In this document: one piece after another, positions 1 through 8,961 of the stretch
How the letters are laid out: every line of letters starts with the position of its first letter
Position numbering within the stretch: the stretch's first letter is position 1
Assembly (NCBI RefSeq): GCF_900176145.1
Contig: NZ_FWWY01000001.1
Coordinates: forward strand, 501,517-565,516
Direction: 5' to 3'
DNA length: 64,000 nucleotides
Source: Sulfobacillus thermosulfidooxidans DSM 9293
Lineage (GTDB): Bacteria; Bacillota; Sulfobacillia; Sulfobacillales; Sulfobacillaceae
Made by a program: the position numbers and the translations under genes
Notes under the pieces: model-generated
Told to the model about the DNA's origin: nothing
Seen by the model: only the letters and a program-made list of their open reading frames with translations
Databases searched by the model: none

Positions 1-408
1 GTTAATCCAGATTTATTGGAGCAATTAGTCACAAATCCTCATCAAGCACTAGAAAACATCGCTCGGTGGTCGTTAGCCCGCCAGTTTGATCCCAACTTAT
101 ATGAGGCAAACCTCCGGCTGTTAGAAACGGTCTCGGCCGACCGGATTTTACACGAGTTAACAGCCTGTAGTCTTTTTGATAGCCGTCCCGTCTTAGACCA
201 GTATACTGGTCCTGTCTTTCTCATTCGTGGTGCCGAAGACCGGATGACACCGGAAGTCTTGTCCAATGAGTTTTTAGCCATATGGCCAGACATGCCCATT
301 TATACCATTGCGCATAGCGGTCATCTCGTTATGCTCGAACAGCCGGAATTATTTAACGAAACCTTATTAACCATTGCGGATCGCATCCCTGATGCGGAAA
401 AACGATAA
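1..408 (+). CDS. alpha/beta hydrolase, C-terminal part (5' cut by window)
   Basis: The reading frame is open from base 1, so the start lies outside the window. The visible 136 residues resemble the last third of an alpha/beta-hydrolase: a helical lid-like stretch, then VFLIRGAEDRMTP, which matches the strand carrying the acidic member of the triad, and AHSGHLVMLEQPE, which matches the catalytic histidine loop and following helix. The nucleophile elbow is not in the window, so the substrate cannot be inferred. It may be an esterase, a haloperoxidase-like enzyme or a MenH-like enzyme. The gene ends just before a hairpin that can serve as terminator on both strands. Confidence 0.75.
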   Translation, partial: VNPDLLEQLVTNPHQALENIARWSLARQFDPNLYEANLRLLETVSADRILHELTACSLFDSRPVLDQYTGPVFLIRGAEDRMTPEVLSNEFLAIWPDMPIYTIAHSGHLVMLEQPELFNETLLTIADRIPDAEKR

Positions 409-421
409 TGCATAAAAAAAA

Positions 422-437
422 TACGGCCATCTGGCCG
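422..437 (-). terminator. bidirectional intrinsic terminator
   Basis: A perfect 7-bp stem (ACGGCCA/TGGCCGT) with a two-base loop. On the minus strand it is followed by a run of seven T, which ends the tRNA-Leu transcript. On the plus strand it follows the hydrolase stop and is followed by a weaker T-containing stretch. Confidence 0.75.
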
Positions 438-445
438 TTAAAATT

Positions 446-532
446 TGGTGCCGAAGGCCGGACTTGAACCGGCACGAGGGTGACCTCATACGATTTTGAG
501 TCGTACGCGTCTGCCAATTCCGCCACTTCGGC
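446..532 (-). tRNA. tRNA-Leu (anticodon CAA)
   Basis: The minus strand folds as an 87-nt class II tRNA. The acceptor GCCGAAG pairs with the 3' end, an enlarged variable arm follows the anticodon stem, the T-loop is GGTTCAAGTCC, and the CCA end is encoded. The anticodon loop reads CTCAAAA, giving CAA, which decodes UUG leucine codons. Confidence 0.95.
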
Positions 533-587
533 GACAACGTGGTTATTATAGCACAGGTTTTTTCTCAACTCAATAGGCAATAACAAA

Positions 588-616
588 CAGGGCGCCTCTC
601 ATTAGAGAGCGCCCTG
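588..616 (-). terminator. terminator downstream of glnA
   Basis: Strong inverted repeat (CAGGGCGCTCTC with GAGAGGCGCCCTG, short loop) just after the glnA stop on the minus strand. The sequence after it is T-rich but interrupted (TTTGTTATTG). Confidence 0.65.
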
Positions 617-627
617 TGAACAATGTT

Positions 628-2046
628 TTAGCTGTTAAAGTACAACTCGAATTCCATTGGATGCGGCCGTAGATTGACGGCATTCACTTCGTTGACGCGT
701 TTGTAATCAATCCACGTTTGAATCAGATCTTCGGAGAATACGCCGCCTTCCAATAAGAATGCGTGGTCTTGCTCTAAGGCATCCAGTGATTCAGACAAGG
801 AACCGGGAACACTTTGGATATTGGCGAGTTCGGCTTTGCTTAACGCGTAAATGTTCTTGTCTAAGGGCCCAAAGCCTTCCTTCACCGGATCTAAACCTTG
901 ACGGATACCATCGAGACCAGCCATCAACATCGCTGCAAATGCTAAGTAGGGGTTCGATGTGGAATCCGGGGTGCGGAACTCAATGCGGCTCGCTTGCGGA
1001 CGGTCATTGACTGGAATGCGAATAGCAGCTGAGCGGTTACCATGAGAAAAGACAATGTTGACAGGAGCTTCAAATCCGGGCACCAACCGCCGATAACTGT
1101 TCGTCGAGGGATTGCTAAAGGCTAAAATGGCCCGCGCATGTTTTAAAATACCGGCAATATAGCTTAACGCAAGCGGCGACATATGCGCATATCCATTTTC
1201 CGAGTAAAATAACGGTTTACTGTCTTTCCACAGGGACTGGTGAACGTGCATGCCATTGCCATTGTCTCCATAAATGGGCTTGGGCATAAAGGTCACGGTC
1301 TTACCATGTTGCTGAGCCACATTACGCAATACATACTTGTACATCATCACGGTGTCAGCCTGTTTGGTCAAGGTGTTAAAGCGTAAGTCGATTTCCCCTT
1401 GACCCGCGGTAGCGACTTCGTGGTGGTGCATTTCCACGCGGATACCGACACTTTGCAACGCTTTGACCATGGCCGTTCGTAAGGCAGCCGTGCTGTCCAA
1501 GGGTGGAACTGGAAAGTACCCTTCTTTAGTGCGAATGGTGTGCCCTAAGCTGCCTTCTGCAAAGGAATTCCAAAATCCTTCCGAAGAATCAACCTGATAT
1601 GCCGCATGATAACCTTGATTGATGTAGCGGACGGAATCGAAAATGAAAAACTCAATTTCTGGTCCCCAATAGGACACATCCGCAATCCCGGACGCCTTAA
1701 GATATTCTTCAGCGTTCCGTGCAATCCGGCGCGGGTCACGTTGATAGGGAACATGCTGAGGATCTGTTACATCCGCTACCAAACTCAACGTCGGCACCGT
1801 TGCAAACGGATCCACCACAGCGGTGTCAGGATCAGGAATCATTAGCATGTCACTTTCTTCAATGCCGCGGAAACCTCGAAGACTAGAACCGTCAAACGGA
1901 ATTCCATTGGTAAAGGTGTCCTCATCGACTTCACTGACCGGTATTGTCACGTGTTGCCACGTTCCCGGTAAGTCAATGATATGCACGTCAATCATTTCGA
2001 TATTCTTTTCCCGTATAGTACGTAACACATCCTCAGCTTTCACCAT
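628..2046 (-). CDS. glnA: glutamine synthetase type I
   Basis: Makes glutamine from glutamate, ammonia and ATP, the main entry of ammonium into metabolism. All type I landmarks are present: the N-terminal IPFDGSSLRGF segment, the metal/ammonium-site block HHHEVATAGQGEIDLRFN, the ATP-site region KPIYGDNGNGMHVHQSL, the glutamate flap region NRSAAIRIP and the C-terminal DKNIYALS tyrosine loop. At 472 residues it is nearer the long beta form (about 470) than the Bacillus alpha form (about 444). Whether the loop tyrosine is adenylylated depends on a glnE elsewhere. It is transcribed alone from about 200 bp of upstream DNA, and no GlnR/TnrA-like operator was recognised there. Confidence 0.96.
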   Translation of the reverse strand: MVKAEDVLRTIREKNIEMIDVHIIDLPGTWQHVTIPVSEVDEDTFTNGIPFDGSSLRGFRGIEESDMLMIPDPDTAVVDPFATVPTLSLVADVTDPQHVPYQRDPRRIARNAEEYLKASGIADVSYWGPEIEFFIFDSVRYINQGYHAAYQVDSSEGFWNSFAEGSLGHTIRTKEGYFPVPPLDSTAALRTAMVKALQSVGIRVEMHHHEVATAGQGEIDLRFNTLTKQADTVMMYKYVLRNVAQQHGKTVTFMPKPIYGDNGNGMHVHQSLWKDSKPLFYSENGYAHMSPLALSYIAGILKHARAILAFSNPSTNSYRRLVPGFEAPVNIVFSHGNRSAAIRIPVNDRPQASRIEFRTPDSTSNPYLAFAAMLMAGLDGIRQGLDPVKEGFGPLDKNIYALSKAELANIQSVPGSLSESLDALEQDHAFLLEGGVFSEDLIQTWIDYKRVNEVNAVNLRPHPMEFELYFNS

Positions 2047-2190
2047 AAAATCCCCCTCGTAAGTTTACAAACAGCGTGCACTTTGACGAAAACTCGTCAA
2101 TACGATGTTAAGTATATGAATGGATCTATCATACTGTCAATATGGCTTGTAAGCTTTTCAACAAAATCTCACACTGCCTCAGTGTATGCA

Positions 2191-2219
2191 AAAAAGCCCA
2201 GAATCATCCTGGGCTTTTT
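2191..2219 (-). terminator. intrinsic terminator after superoxide dismutase
   Basis: Stem AGCCCAG/CTGGGCT flanked by A5 and T5, so it can act on both strands. It lies about 30 bp after the superoxide dismutase stop on the minus strand. Confidence 0.8.
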
Positions 2220-2246
2220 GCGAGAAAAATAGCTGGTGTGAGCACC

Positions 2247-2846
2247 TTAGATGTGATATTTCTCGAGGCGCTTGTTGACTTCATCCCAGTCAACATTCTT
2301 CATAAATGCCTCTATGTACGGAGCCCGCTTCACACCATAGTCAATCCCGTAAGAATGCTCGTACACGTCGAGAACAAAGAGAGGATAGGCTCCCCAAGGC
2401 ACGCCCACATTGTGCGCATCTTGACCATAAATGTGCAGTTTTTCATCGTCCAAGTCATAAGCGAGGACAACCCAACCACGGACCGCCAATCCGGTGGCTT
2501 TAAACTCCGCTTCAAATTTTTGATAGGATCCAAAATCCCGTTCAATCAATTCGCGAATGCGGCCATGGGCTTCTCCGCCTTTTCCACCCAAGTTGTCAAA
2601 ATACCATTCATGCAGCTTCGATCCGTTTAAGCAAAAGGTTTCCTCAGTCTTTAATCCTCGCAGTTCACTGTAGGACTGGTTGGCCGTGGACAAATCCACG
2701 GTTTCCATCTTGCTGCGAATTTCGTTCAGCTTATTAACGTAACCCTTATATAAAATCCCATAATGCTGCTCAATCTCTTCTTTGCTGATGCCCTCCATGG
2801 TCAAGCAGCTCTCTTTGAGATCACGATATGGACGTTGTTCCGCCAT
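2247..2846 (-). CDS. Fe/Mn-family superoxide dismutase
   Basis: Converts superoxide to peroxide and oxygen; 199 residues, the usual length for the family. The four metal ligands sit in recognisable contexts: a histidine in EIEQHYGILYKGYVNKLNEI, a histidine in LNGSKLHEWYFDNLGG, and the aspartate and histidine of DVYEHSYGIDYG. There is no signal peptide, so it is cytoplasmic. Start chosen at ATG behind an ACAGGAGG ribosome binding site. The LNGSKLHEWYFDNL form resembles archaeal and acidophile enzymes more than E. coli SodB. Which metal it uses cannot be read with confidence. Confidence 0.93.
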   Translation of the reverse strand: MAEQRPYRDLKESCLTMEGISKEEIEQHYGILYKGYVNKLNEIRSKMETVDLSTANQSYSELRGLKTEETFCLNGSKLHEWYFDNLGGKGGEAHGRIRELIERDFGSYQKFEAEFKATGLAVRGWVVLAYDLDDEKLHIYGQDAHNVGVPWGAYPLFVLDVYEHSYGIDYGVKRAPYIEAFMKNVDWDEVNKRLEKYHI

Positions 2847-3164
2847 TAAACATCCTCCTGTCTAAGTTAAAGTCAGAGATTTAAGCAAACTTGTCTTCAG
2901 CCTAACCCGATAAAACTAAAAAACAATGTAAGCTAGGCCATTCCTACCAAATTTAGTATAACAGAACTTGCCCGAATGCGTGCCTCCTCCGTCTGGTCAA
3001 AAGATAAGCGGGAGCATCTAGAGCGTGCACAAGATCCACTTGGTCCTGATCTGTGGCCATATCTACATCCATAAGCATCTTAGCATCTTGCGTTTCCCAC
3101 AAAAATCAGCATATGCTTGTTTCACAAAATGAGTCGACCAAATACCAGGAAGGCGGTATGTCTC
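2847..3164. other. divergent intergenic region sod/hisC
   Basis: About 318 bp between the divergent superoxide dismutase and hisC. It must hold both promoters, but no strong -35/-10 pair stands out. No T-box motif (AGGGTGGNACCGCG) or histidine leader peptide was found ahead of the his operon. A 50-codon minus-strand open frame (2953-3105) occupies part of it and is listed separately. Confidence 0.5.
2953..3105 (-). pseudogene. possible remnant of a coding region
   Basis: A 50-codon minus-strand open frame bounded by TGA upstream and TAA downstream. It has no convincing ribosome binding site at its 5' end. Its reading contains KMLMDVDMATDQDQVDL, which is faintly like the DxDTxEDL segment near the end of MobA-like nucleotidyltransferases, then an arginine-rich tail. 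It may be the C-terminal stub of a lost gene or a chance open frame. Confidence 0.2.
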
Positions 3165-4253
3165 GTGATCCAGCCCAAGACCAGTCTTTTAACCTTAACC
3201 CCTTATGTCCCGGGGCGGTCAATTGAATCCGTGTACCAAGATACCGGCATTGAAGCAATTAAATTAGCGTCCAACGAAAGTCTTTGGGGCCCCTCGCCCA
3301 AGGCGATCGATGCAGCCAAAAAGGCTTTAAATCACTTGTCTCTTTATCCTGAAGCGCATTTATCTGAAGTCTATGAGTTGTTAGCGGATCTTAGTGGCTT
3401 AAGCGCGGATCACATTATTGCGGGAAATGGAGCGGATGAACTCTTGCAGCTCATCGCCCTCACGTTCGCCGGTCCCGGCGATGAGATCATTTTCCCAGCC
3501 CCTAGCTTTTCCGCATACCGCCATGGAACCTTATTGACGGGCGCCACTCCTGTGGTCATTCCATTAAATGCACAAGGCGCTCCCGATCTCCAAGAGGCCT
3601 TGGCTCATGTATCCGCCAAAACACGGATTATCTTCCTTTGCAGCCCCAACAATCCGACTGGTGGTATCCTCCACCAAGATGAATGGAACGCTTTTTTAGC
3701 GCATGTTCCGCCGTCAGTACTTGTCGTCGTCGATCAAGCCTATTTTGAATTTGTCGAGGATCCCCACTATGCCCAGTTGCGTGAAGATATTTTAGCCGGC
3801 CGCCCAGTCATTATGGTGCGCACCTTATCGAAAATTTACGCGTTAGCCGCGTTGCGCATTGGGTGGGCTGCTGCTCCCTTGCCCATCATCCAGTCGCTAA
3901 GAACCGTCAGACAACCCTTTTCGGTCAACCGGGTCGCGTATATGGCGGCACAAGGAGCTCTGACCGATCAAAAATACGTGGCCAAAGTTCGTCAAGAAAC
4001 CGTGGCCGCCAGAGCCTTTATGGCCGATCAATTCAGTCAGCGTGGGTATTCGTTTTGGCCATCTCACGCCAATTTCATGACCATTGACCTGCATGACGAT
4101 GCTGAGAAGTGGGCTCGACAACTAGAGATGATGGGCTACGTCACACGGCCAGCGACAAGTTTTGGACTCCCGCATCATCTACGCGTAACTGTGGCTCCCA
4201 TTCCCATTCTTGAAGGATTCTTCAATGCCTTTGATCGCGTGCGCGAGCGTTGA
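3165..4253 (+). CDS. hisC: histidinol-phosphate aminotransferase
   Basis: PLP-dependent transamination of imidazole acetol phosphate with glutamate. Fold type I landmarks are present: the substrate segment LASNESLWGPSP, AGNGADELLQ, SPNNPTGG, and the lysine that binds PLP in TLSKIYALAALRIGWA. GTG at 3165 is chosen as start because AGGAAGGCGG lies 8 bases upstream. An in-frame TTG (3117) and ATG (3129) have no ribosome binding site. That gives 362 residues, normal for the family. It is the first gene of the his operon, 73 bp ahead of hisZ. Confidence 0.92.
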   Translation: MIQPKTSLLTLTPYVPGRSIESVYQDTGIEAIKLASNESLWGPSPKAIDAAKKALNHLSLYPEAHLSEVYELLADLSGLSADHIIAGNGADELLQLIALTFAGPGDEIIFPAPSFSAYRHGTLLTGATPVVIPLNAQGAPDLQEALAHVSAKTRIIFLCSPNNPTGGILHQDEWNAFLAHVPPSVLVVVDQAYFEFVEDPHYAQLREDILAGRPVIMVRTLSKIYALAALRIGWAAAPLPIIQSLRTVRQPFSVNRVAYMAAQGALTDQKYVAKVRQETVAARAFMADQFSQRGYSFWPSHANFMTIDLHDDAEKWARQLEMMGYVTRPATSFGLPHHLRVTVAPIPILEGFFNAFDRVRER

Positions 4254-4326
4254 CAATTGTTTGCAACTAGGTTACTGTAAACATATTCTTTAGTTCGCTG
4301 AATCGCTAATGTAATGAGGTGTTTTC

Positions 4327-5163
4327 ATGGACGAATGGCTGAACCAAAATCGTCGGGAATATGAACTGATGATGATGGTCATTAATCAATTTTTAGCTCA
4401 AGGATTTTATCCGGTGCCCACAGCTCCGGCACAAGCGGGTCACTACCGCGAGGATCACACGCAATCGATTTTGGAACTATTGTCTTCTTTTCCCGAAAGT
4501 CATATCCAGTTCCCGTTACAGGTTTTTTCACTAGGCCCCGTTTATGATCCGGGTTATGGACGATGGGCGGAGACCATTGATGTCGAAATATTAGGGGCTG
4601 GGGGACCTCAACATGAACTCTTAGCACTCGAGCTGATTATGCGGCTGATTACCACCTGGCCCGGGTTAGCCTCACGCACGTTAATGGTTATGGGACATTT
4701 AGGTTTACTTAATCAGGTTTTGACCAGAGAATCGGTTCCGGATGTTATCGTTACCCAAATTCGCCAGGCACTGAGGTCAGGGAATTTGGTCACCGCCGAA
4801 TCCTTGATGACCCACACCACTCCCAAAAGCCGACGCTTGTTGCTGTCTAAACCCTACAAGGAGTTCCTGGATAATCTCCGCAAAACGCTGCCGGAAGCAG
4901 ACTTTGACCATTTATCCCGGCTAGAACAGGTTGTGCATCAACACGTCGAAACCCGGTGGGACTTGTCATTAACCGGAAATTGGCCTTATTACACCGATCT
5001 CGTGTTTTCCCTTTATCTTAAAGACGTGGGACAGCCGGTATTGAATGGGGGCCGCTTTGTTCAAGAAATCAATGGCCGGTCCTGGCAAGGGGTCGGCTTC
5101 ACCCTCTATCTCGACCCGTTATATCACGCTGTCGGCCAAGAAATGGAGTCGTTAATGTCATGA
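4327..5163 (+). CDS. hisZ: ATP phosphoribosyltransferase regulatory subunit
   Basis: A class II histidyl-tRNA-synthetase-like protein lacking aminoacylation function; in the family it pairs with short-form HisG for activity and histidine feedback. Residues such as YYTDLVFSLYLKDVGQPVLNGGRF match the HisRS motif region, with the usual catalytic signatures degenerate. At 278 residues it is shorter than typical HisZ (about 390). Its stop overlaps the hisG start (ATGA at 5160-5163), so the two are translationally coupled, which fits a heteromeric complex. The assignment rests on this context and on the partner being the short HisG. Confidence 0.8.
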   Translation: MDEWLNQNRREYELMMMVINQFLAQGFYPVPTAPAQAGHYREDHTQSILELLSSFPESHIQFPLQVFSLGPVYDPGYGRWAETIDVEILGAGGPQHELLALELIMRLITTWPGLASRTLMVMGHLGLLNQVLTRESVPDVIVTQIRQALRSGNLVTAESLMTHTTPKSRRLLLSKPYKEFLDNLRKTLPEADFDHLSRLEQVVHQHVETRWDLSLTGNWPYYTDLVFSLYLKDVGQPVLNGGRFVQEINGRSWQGVGFTLYLDPLYHAVGQEMESLMS

Positions 5164-5780
5164 GTTTTCAGAATGTCACTGTCGCGATCGCCAAAGGGCG
5201 CATTCTCGAAGGAGCCAAGACGTTGTGGCAACAAAGTGGGCTTTTATGGCCAGTCGATGAAGATAGTCGGCAATTATGGTTTGCGCCCAGTCCCGAGCGG
5301 CCGGGTATGCTCATTGCCCGGGCCCGGGATATTCCGACCTTGGTTGGGATGGGTATTGCCGATTTAGGGATCGTGGGGCTCGACGTATTGGAAGAATATC
5401 CCAATAACCATGTTTTGCAAGTGGCGGATTTGAAATTTGCCCAATGTCGTGTGGTTTTGGCTGGTCAAAAAAATCAATGGCCTGAAGGCCCAACCCGCAT
5501 TGCGACCAAATATCAAAGGATTGCCCAGACGTATTTTACAATTCATCGGCATCCGGTAGAAATGGTTTCTCTCTCAGGAAGTCTGGAACTGGCACCCGTC
5601 ATTGGTTTAGCACCTTATATTGTTGATATCGTCGATACGGGAAACACCTTGCGTCAACATCAGCTGACAGAGATTGCAACAATTTTGGAATCCAGTGCAC
5701 GCCTTATTGCCAACGCCTCGCATTGGCGAACGAAGCCCGAACTCGAACACGTCAGGCATCTCCTCCAACATGAGGAGTAA
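5160..5780 (+). CDS. hisG: ATP phosphoribosyltransferase, short form
   Basis: First committed step of histidine synthesis, joining ATP and PRPP. It has 206 residues, so it lacks the C-terminal regulatory domain of the long form and needs HisZ. Recognisable blocks are VAIAKGRILEGA at the N-terminus, VGMGIADLGIVGLDVLEE, and the PRPP-binding loop VDIVDTGNTLRQH. It overlaps hisZ by 4 bp. Confidence 0.94.
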   Translation: MSFQNVTVAIAKGRILEGAKTLWQQSGLLWPVDEDSRQLWFAPSPERPGMLIARARDIPTLVGMGIADLGIVGLDVLEEYPNNHVLQVADLKFAQCRVVLAGQKNQWPEGPTRIATKYQRIAQTYFTIHRHPVEMVSLSGSLELAPVIGLAPYIVDIVDTGNTLRQHQLTEIATILESSARLIANASHWRTKPELEHVRHLLQHEE

Positions 5781-5828
5781 GAAGGACTACGCAATTTTAG
5801 GGTCTAAAACGGCGAAAGGAAGAAGAAG

Positions 5829-7055
5829 ATGAATTCCGTTCAAGAAACTGTTCGTCAAATTCTTGACGACATTAAACAACAGGGATTATCTAAGGCTTTA
5901 GAATATACTGAGCAATTTGATGGGGTTCGTCTAGAGCCTGATCAGGTTTTAGTGGATGTGGCAAGCCTTCCGGATCCGTCTTTGAATCCTGACCAAAAAG
6001 AAGCCATCGATTTTGCGGCCAGCCAAATTCGGCAATTTCATCAAGCGACCAAGCCATCCTCGACCGAAGTGGATCCAGTACCAGGCTTACATTTAGAAGA
6101 GCGATTAGTGCCGTTAAACCGGGTGGGAATTTATGTCCCCAATGGACAATATCCCCTCGTGTCCAGCTTATTAATGAGTGCAATCCCCGCCCAAGTTGCA
6201 GGAGTCAACGATCTCATTGCGGCGATTGCTCCTCGGTCGCCTTTAGAATCTAATCCCCTTTGGGTCTATGCGTTAAAGGTGACAGGTATCCGCACCGTGC
6301 TGCGTTTAGGCGGAGCTCAAGCCATTGCCATCATGGGTTATGGGTTTGATGGCTTCCCTCCCGTCGATCTCATCGCGGGACCAGGTAACCAGTTTGTCGC
6401 TCAAGCGAAACAAGAATTGTTCCGACAAAGCGTTGTGGGAATTGATGTGATTGCCGGTCCATCAGAAGTTCTCGTTATTACGGGGGAAATTGACGAGAAA
6501 CAAGCTGAAGTCGCCGCATTAGATTTACTCGCGCAAGCCGAACATGCGCCTGATGCCCATGCATATTTCGTATCTTGGAATGCCCTAGCCATCAAGACCG
6601 TGCAAAACATGGTTGCGCAGTGGACCACAGATCATCAAGGCATATTAGGCCAAATTGATTGGATTACGGTGGACAGCCCTAAAGAAGCCGTTCGTTTTGC
6701 CAACCAGGTTGCGCCTGAGCACCTGGGTCTCATTGGCCAAGACGCTGAATCTCTTGCAGAGGGCATTAAAACGGCTGGTGCGTTATTCGTTGGCTGGCTG
6801 GCAGGCCAAGCCTTGGGCGATTATGTCGCGGGTCCCAGCCATGTCTTGCCCACAGGCGGAACCGGACGCTTTTTAGGGGGATTGTCAACCCGAACCTTCA
6901 TGCGCCGCATGTCCGTTATTGCTACAGATGACGACTTACCTGAAGCATTCCTTCGTGCCGGCCAGGTACTCGCATCTTTAGAAGGACTCAAGTTTCATGA
7001 ACAATCCCTACGCACCCGGCTGATACGAAAAGCATCACAGGGGATCTCACAATGA
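5829..7055 (+). CDS. hisD: histidinol dehydrogenase
   Basis: Zinc- and NAD-dependent four-electron oxidation of histidinol to histidine, the last step of the pathway. Family blocks are RVGIYVPNGQYPLVSSLLMS, RLGGAQAIAIMGYG, DLIAGPGNQFV, DVIAGPSEVLVI, the QAEHAPDAHA metal/base region, APEHLGL and GDYVAGPSHVLPTGGTGRF. It has 408 residues, close to the usual 420-430. It lies 48 bp after hisG with its own AAGGAAGAAG ribosome binding site, and ends with a 4-bp overlap onto hisB. Confidence 0.96.
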   Translation: MNSVQETVRQILDDIKQQGLSKALEYTEQFDGVRLEPDQVLVDVASLPDPSLNPDQKEAIDFAASQIRQFHQATKPSSTEVDPVPGLHLEERLVPLNRVGIYVPNGQYPLVSSLLMSAIPAQVAGVNDLIAAIAPRSPLESNPLWVYALKVTGIRTVLRLGGAQAIAIMGYGFDGFPPVDLIAGPGNQFVAQAKQELFRQSVVGIDVIAGPSEVLVITGEIDEKQAEVAALDLLAQAEHAPDAHAYFVSWNALAIKTVQNMVAQWTTDHQGILGQIDWITVDSPKEAVRFANQVAPEHLGLIGQDAESLAEGIKTAGALFVGWLAGQALGDYVAGPSHVLPTGGTGRFLGGLSTRTFMRRMSVIATDDDLPEAFLRAGQVLASLEGLKFHEQSLRTRLIRKASQGISQ

Positions 7056-7636
7056 CGCGACAACAAGAAATTACGCGTGTGACCAAAGAAACGGAAGTGC
7101 GGGTTCTCGTCAATTTAGATAGTCAATCCCCCACCACTATTGAAACCAATATCCCGTTATTCACCCATTTTTTGACGGCCATGGCCAAACATGGACATGT
7201 TGCCTGGCAAATCTTTGGGCATGGAGATGTTGAAGTCGATCCTCATCATCTCATTGAAGATGTTGGCATTGTCATGGGTCAAGCAGTGCGAGAAGCATTG
7301 GGTGATATGCGGGGAATCAAACGCTTTGGCCAACGTTATTTACCCATGGATGATGCTTTGGTCTTGTGTGCTCTCGATATTTCCGGACGAGGCGGATTAT
7401 ATTGGTCTGGACAGTTTCCGGATCGCCCCATTAATGGCATCGACGCGGAAGTTTGGCCCGAATTCTTTCGGGCTTTTGCCCAGCACGGCGGCATTACTTT
7501 GCATCTTGTTTGCCAAGCAGGGCAAAATGCACACCACGTTTATGAGGCCGCGTTCAAAGCATTAGGGCAAGCCTTATATGAAGCCATTCAAGTAGATCCA
7601 GATGGCGATGTACCTTCCACCAAAGGAGTGCTTTAG
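7052..7636 (+). CDS. hisB: imidazoleglycerol-phosphate dehydratase
   Basis: Dehydrates imidazole glycerol phosphate to imidazole acetol phosphate. It has the duplicated histidine metal motifs of the family: HFLTAMAKHG, DPHHLIEDVGIVMG and GQNAHHVYEAAFKALGQAL. With 194 residues it is a single-function enzyme, without the N-terminal histidinol-phosphatase domain of the enterobacterial fusion. It starts within the last codons of hisD (ATGA overlap). Confidence 0.96.
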   Translation: MTRQQEITRVTKETEVRVLVNLDSQSPTTIETNIPLFTHFLTAMAKHGHVAWQIFGHGDVEVDPHHLIEDVGIVMGQAVREALGDMRGIKRFGQRYLPMDDALVLCALDISGRGGLYWSGQFPDRPINGIDAEVWPEFFRAFAQHGGITLHLVCQAGQNAHHVYEAAFKALGQALYEAIQVDPDGDVPSTKGVL

Positions 7637-7640
7637 GCAT

Positions 7641-8276
7641 ATGGAGATTGCTGTCATTGATTATGGCAATGGAAATTTAGGGAGTTTGCTAGCGGCCTTA
7701 AGACGCCTTGGCCAACAACCACGAGTGATACGAGATGCCCACGATATTCGACCGGTAGATACAGTGATCTTTCCGGGAGTGGGTTCTTTAGCCTCTGTCA
7801 TCGATCGACTCAAGGATCACGGGTTGTTTAACTGGCTTAATGAGCTTTATGACGCACAAACCCCGATATTGGGCATTTGTTTAGGACTTCAATTATTCTT
7901 CGATCACGGGGCCGAAGGTGGGGAAGGACTCCATTGGATCAAAGGATCGGTGCCAGAAATTCAAGCCCCGATTCTCCCCCATATTGGTTGGAATACCGTT
8001 GATGTTACTCCCCATCCCTTTTTGTGGAAAGGGTTAGCGGCACCCTATACATTCTACTTCGTTCACACTTACCGCATTTTGCCCGACGATGCATCCATTG
8101 TCCGTGGTGTGACCCAGTATTATGAGCCGTTCCCGGTGGCTATTGAGTCCCCTCCCTTGTATGGCGTGCAGTTTCATCCGGAACTCAGTGGTCATAAGGG
8201 GGCCCAAGTTTTACGCAATTTCTTAGAAATGGTGGAGAATCCTCATGGAAATTTGGCCAGCCGTCGATTGGCTTGA
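7641..8276 (+). CDS. hisH: imidazole glycerol phosphate synthase, glutamine amidotransferase subunit
   Basis: Releases ammonia from glutamine for HisF. A class I amidotransferase triad is visible: nucleophile Cys80 in LGICLGLQLFF, and the histidine and glutamate in GVQFHPELSG. Other blocks are DYGNGNLGSL and FPGVGS. ATG at 7641 is chosen behind AAAGGAG; an upstream in-frame ATG at 7602 lies inside hisB and would add 13 unrelated residues. Length is 211. It overlaps hisA by 32 bp. Confidence 0.95.
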   Translation: MEIAVIDYGNGNLGSLLAALRRLGQQPRVIRDAHDIRPVDTVIFPGVGSLASVIDRLKDHGLFNWLNELYDAQTPILGICLGLQLFFDHGAEGGEGLHWIKGSVPEIQAPILPHIGWNTVDVTPHPFLWKGLAAPYTFYFVHTYRILPDDASIVRGVTQYYEPFPVAIESPPLYGVQFHPELSGHKGAQVLRNFLEMVENPHGNLASRRLA

Positions 8277-8961
8277 CGGATATATGGTGCGTCTAGAACA
8301 AGGACAATATCACGCCGTAACCCGCTATAGCGATAACCCTCTTTTGGTGTTTCAAACGCGCTTTGGGCAATTGCCCCGCCGTATCCATCTAGTCGATCTA
8401 GATGGTGCGCGGACGGGACACTTTACAGCATGGAGACTGCTTGAGCAGTTAAGCCACCATGGTGTTGAGGTGGAAGTTGGCGGCGGATTTCGCGATCAAT
8501 CATCCATTGAACAAGCTCTCGGCGCTGGAGCTCGGCGTGTGGTCCTCGGCACACAATTACTACAAGATCTTGCCTGGGCTAAGGAACTCTTGACACATTT
8601 TACTCCCGACCAACTTGTTGCTAGTCTCGATATTTCTATGGGACAGGCCAAATTAGAAGGATGGACCAAAGATGGAGGCAGTGCCGTAATACTCTGGCAA
8701 AATCTCTACCAGATGGGGTACACATTATGCAATGTCACCGATATTTCCCGGGACGGAACGTTGCAAGGCGTCAATATCGCCTTCTGGCAAGAGATTGTCG
8801 AGCATTATCCTGGCGATATCGGGGCAGGCGGAGGCATCCGCTCCGACCAGGACTTAGTCGTGTTGCAACAGTTGGGAATCCATCGTGCGGTAATTGGTAA
8901 GGGTTGGCTCAGCGGACAAATCGATTTATCGCAATGGGAAGGAGTGTTTTATGGTGGTTAA
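8245..8961 (+). CDS. hisA: phosphoribosylformimino-5-aminoimidazole carboxamide ribotide isomerase
   Basis: Amadori isomerase with a (beta/alpha)8 barrel. The N-terminus MEIWPAVDWLDGYMVRLEQG carries the first catalytic aspartate, and the second half has LVASLDIS. Phosphate-binding loops are VGGGFRD and GAGGGIRS. It has 238 residues, normal length. Its last 11 bases overlap the hisF start. The more usual AIDLLDG is AVDWLDG here, a mild divergence. Confidence 0.93.
   Translation: MEIWPAVDWLDGYMVRLEQGQYHAVTRYSDNPLLVFQTRFGQLPRRIHLVDLDGARTGHFTAWRLLEQLSHHGVEVEVGGGFRDQSSIEQALGAGARRVVLGTQLLQDLAWAKELLTHFTPDQLVASLDISMGQAKLEGWTKDGGSAVILWQNLYQMGYTLCNVTDISRDGTLQGVNIAFWQEIVEHYPGDIGAGGGIRSDQDLVVLQQLGIHRAVIGKGWLSGQIDLSQWEGVFYGG

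Noticed and set aside
2142-2630. 162-codon open frame on the plus strand
   Set aside because: Lies opposite superoxide dismutase, which has all its metal ligands; the plus frame has no family features.
2985-3164. T-box or histidine attenuator ahead of the his operon
   Set aside because: No T-box core sequence, specifier stem, histidine-codon run or terminator could be found.
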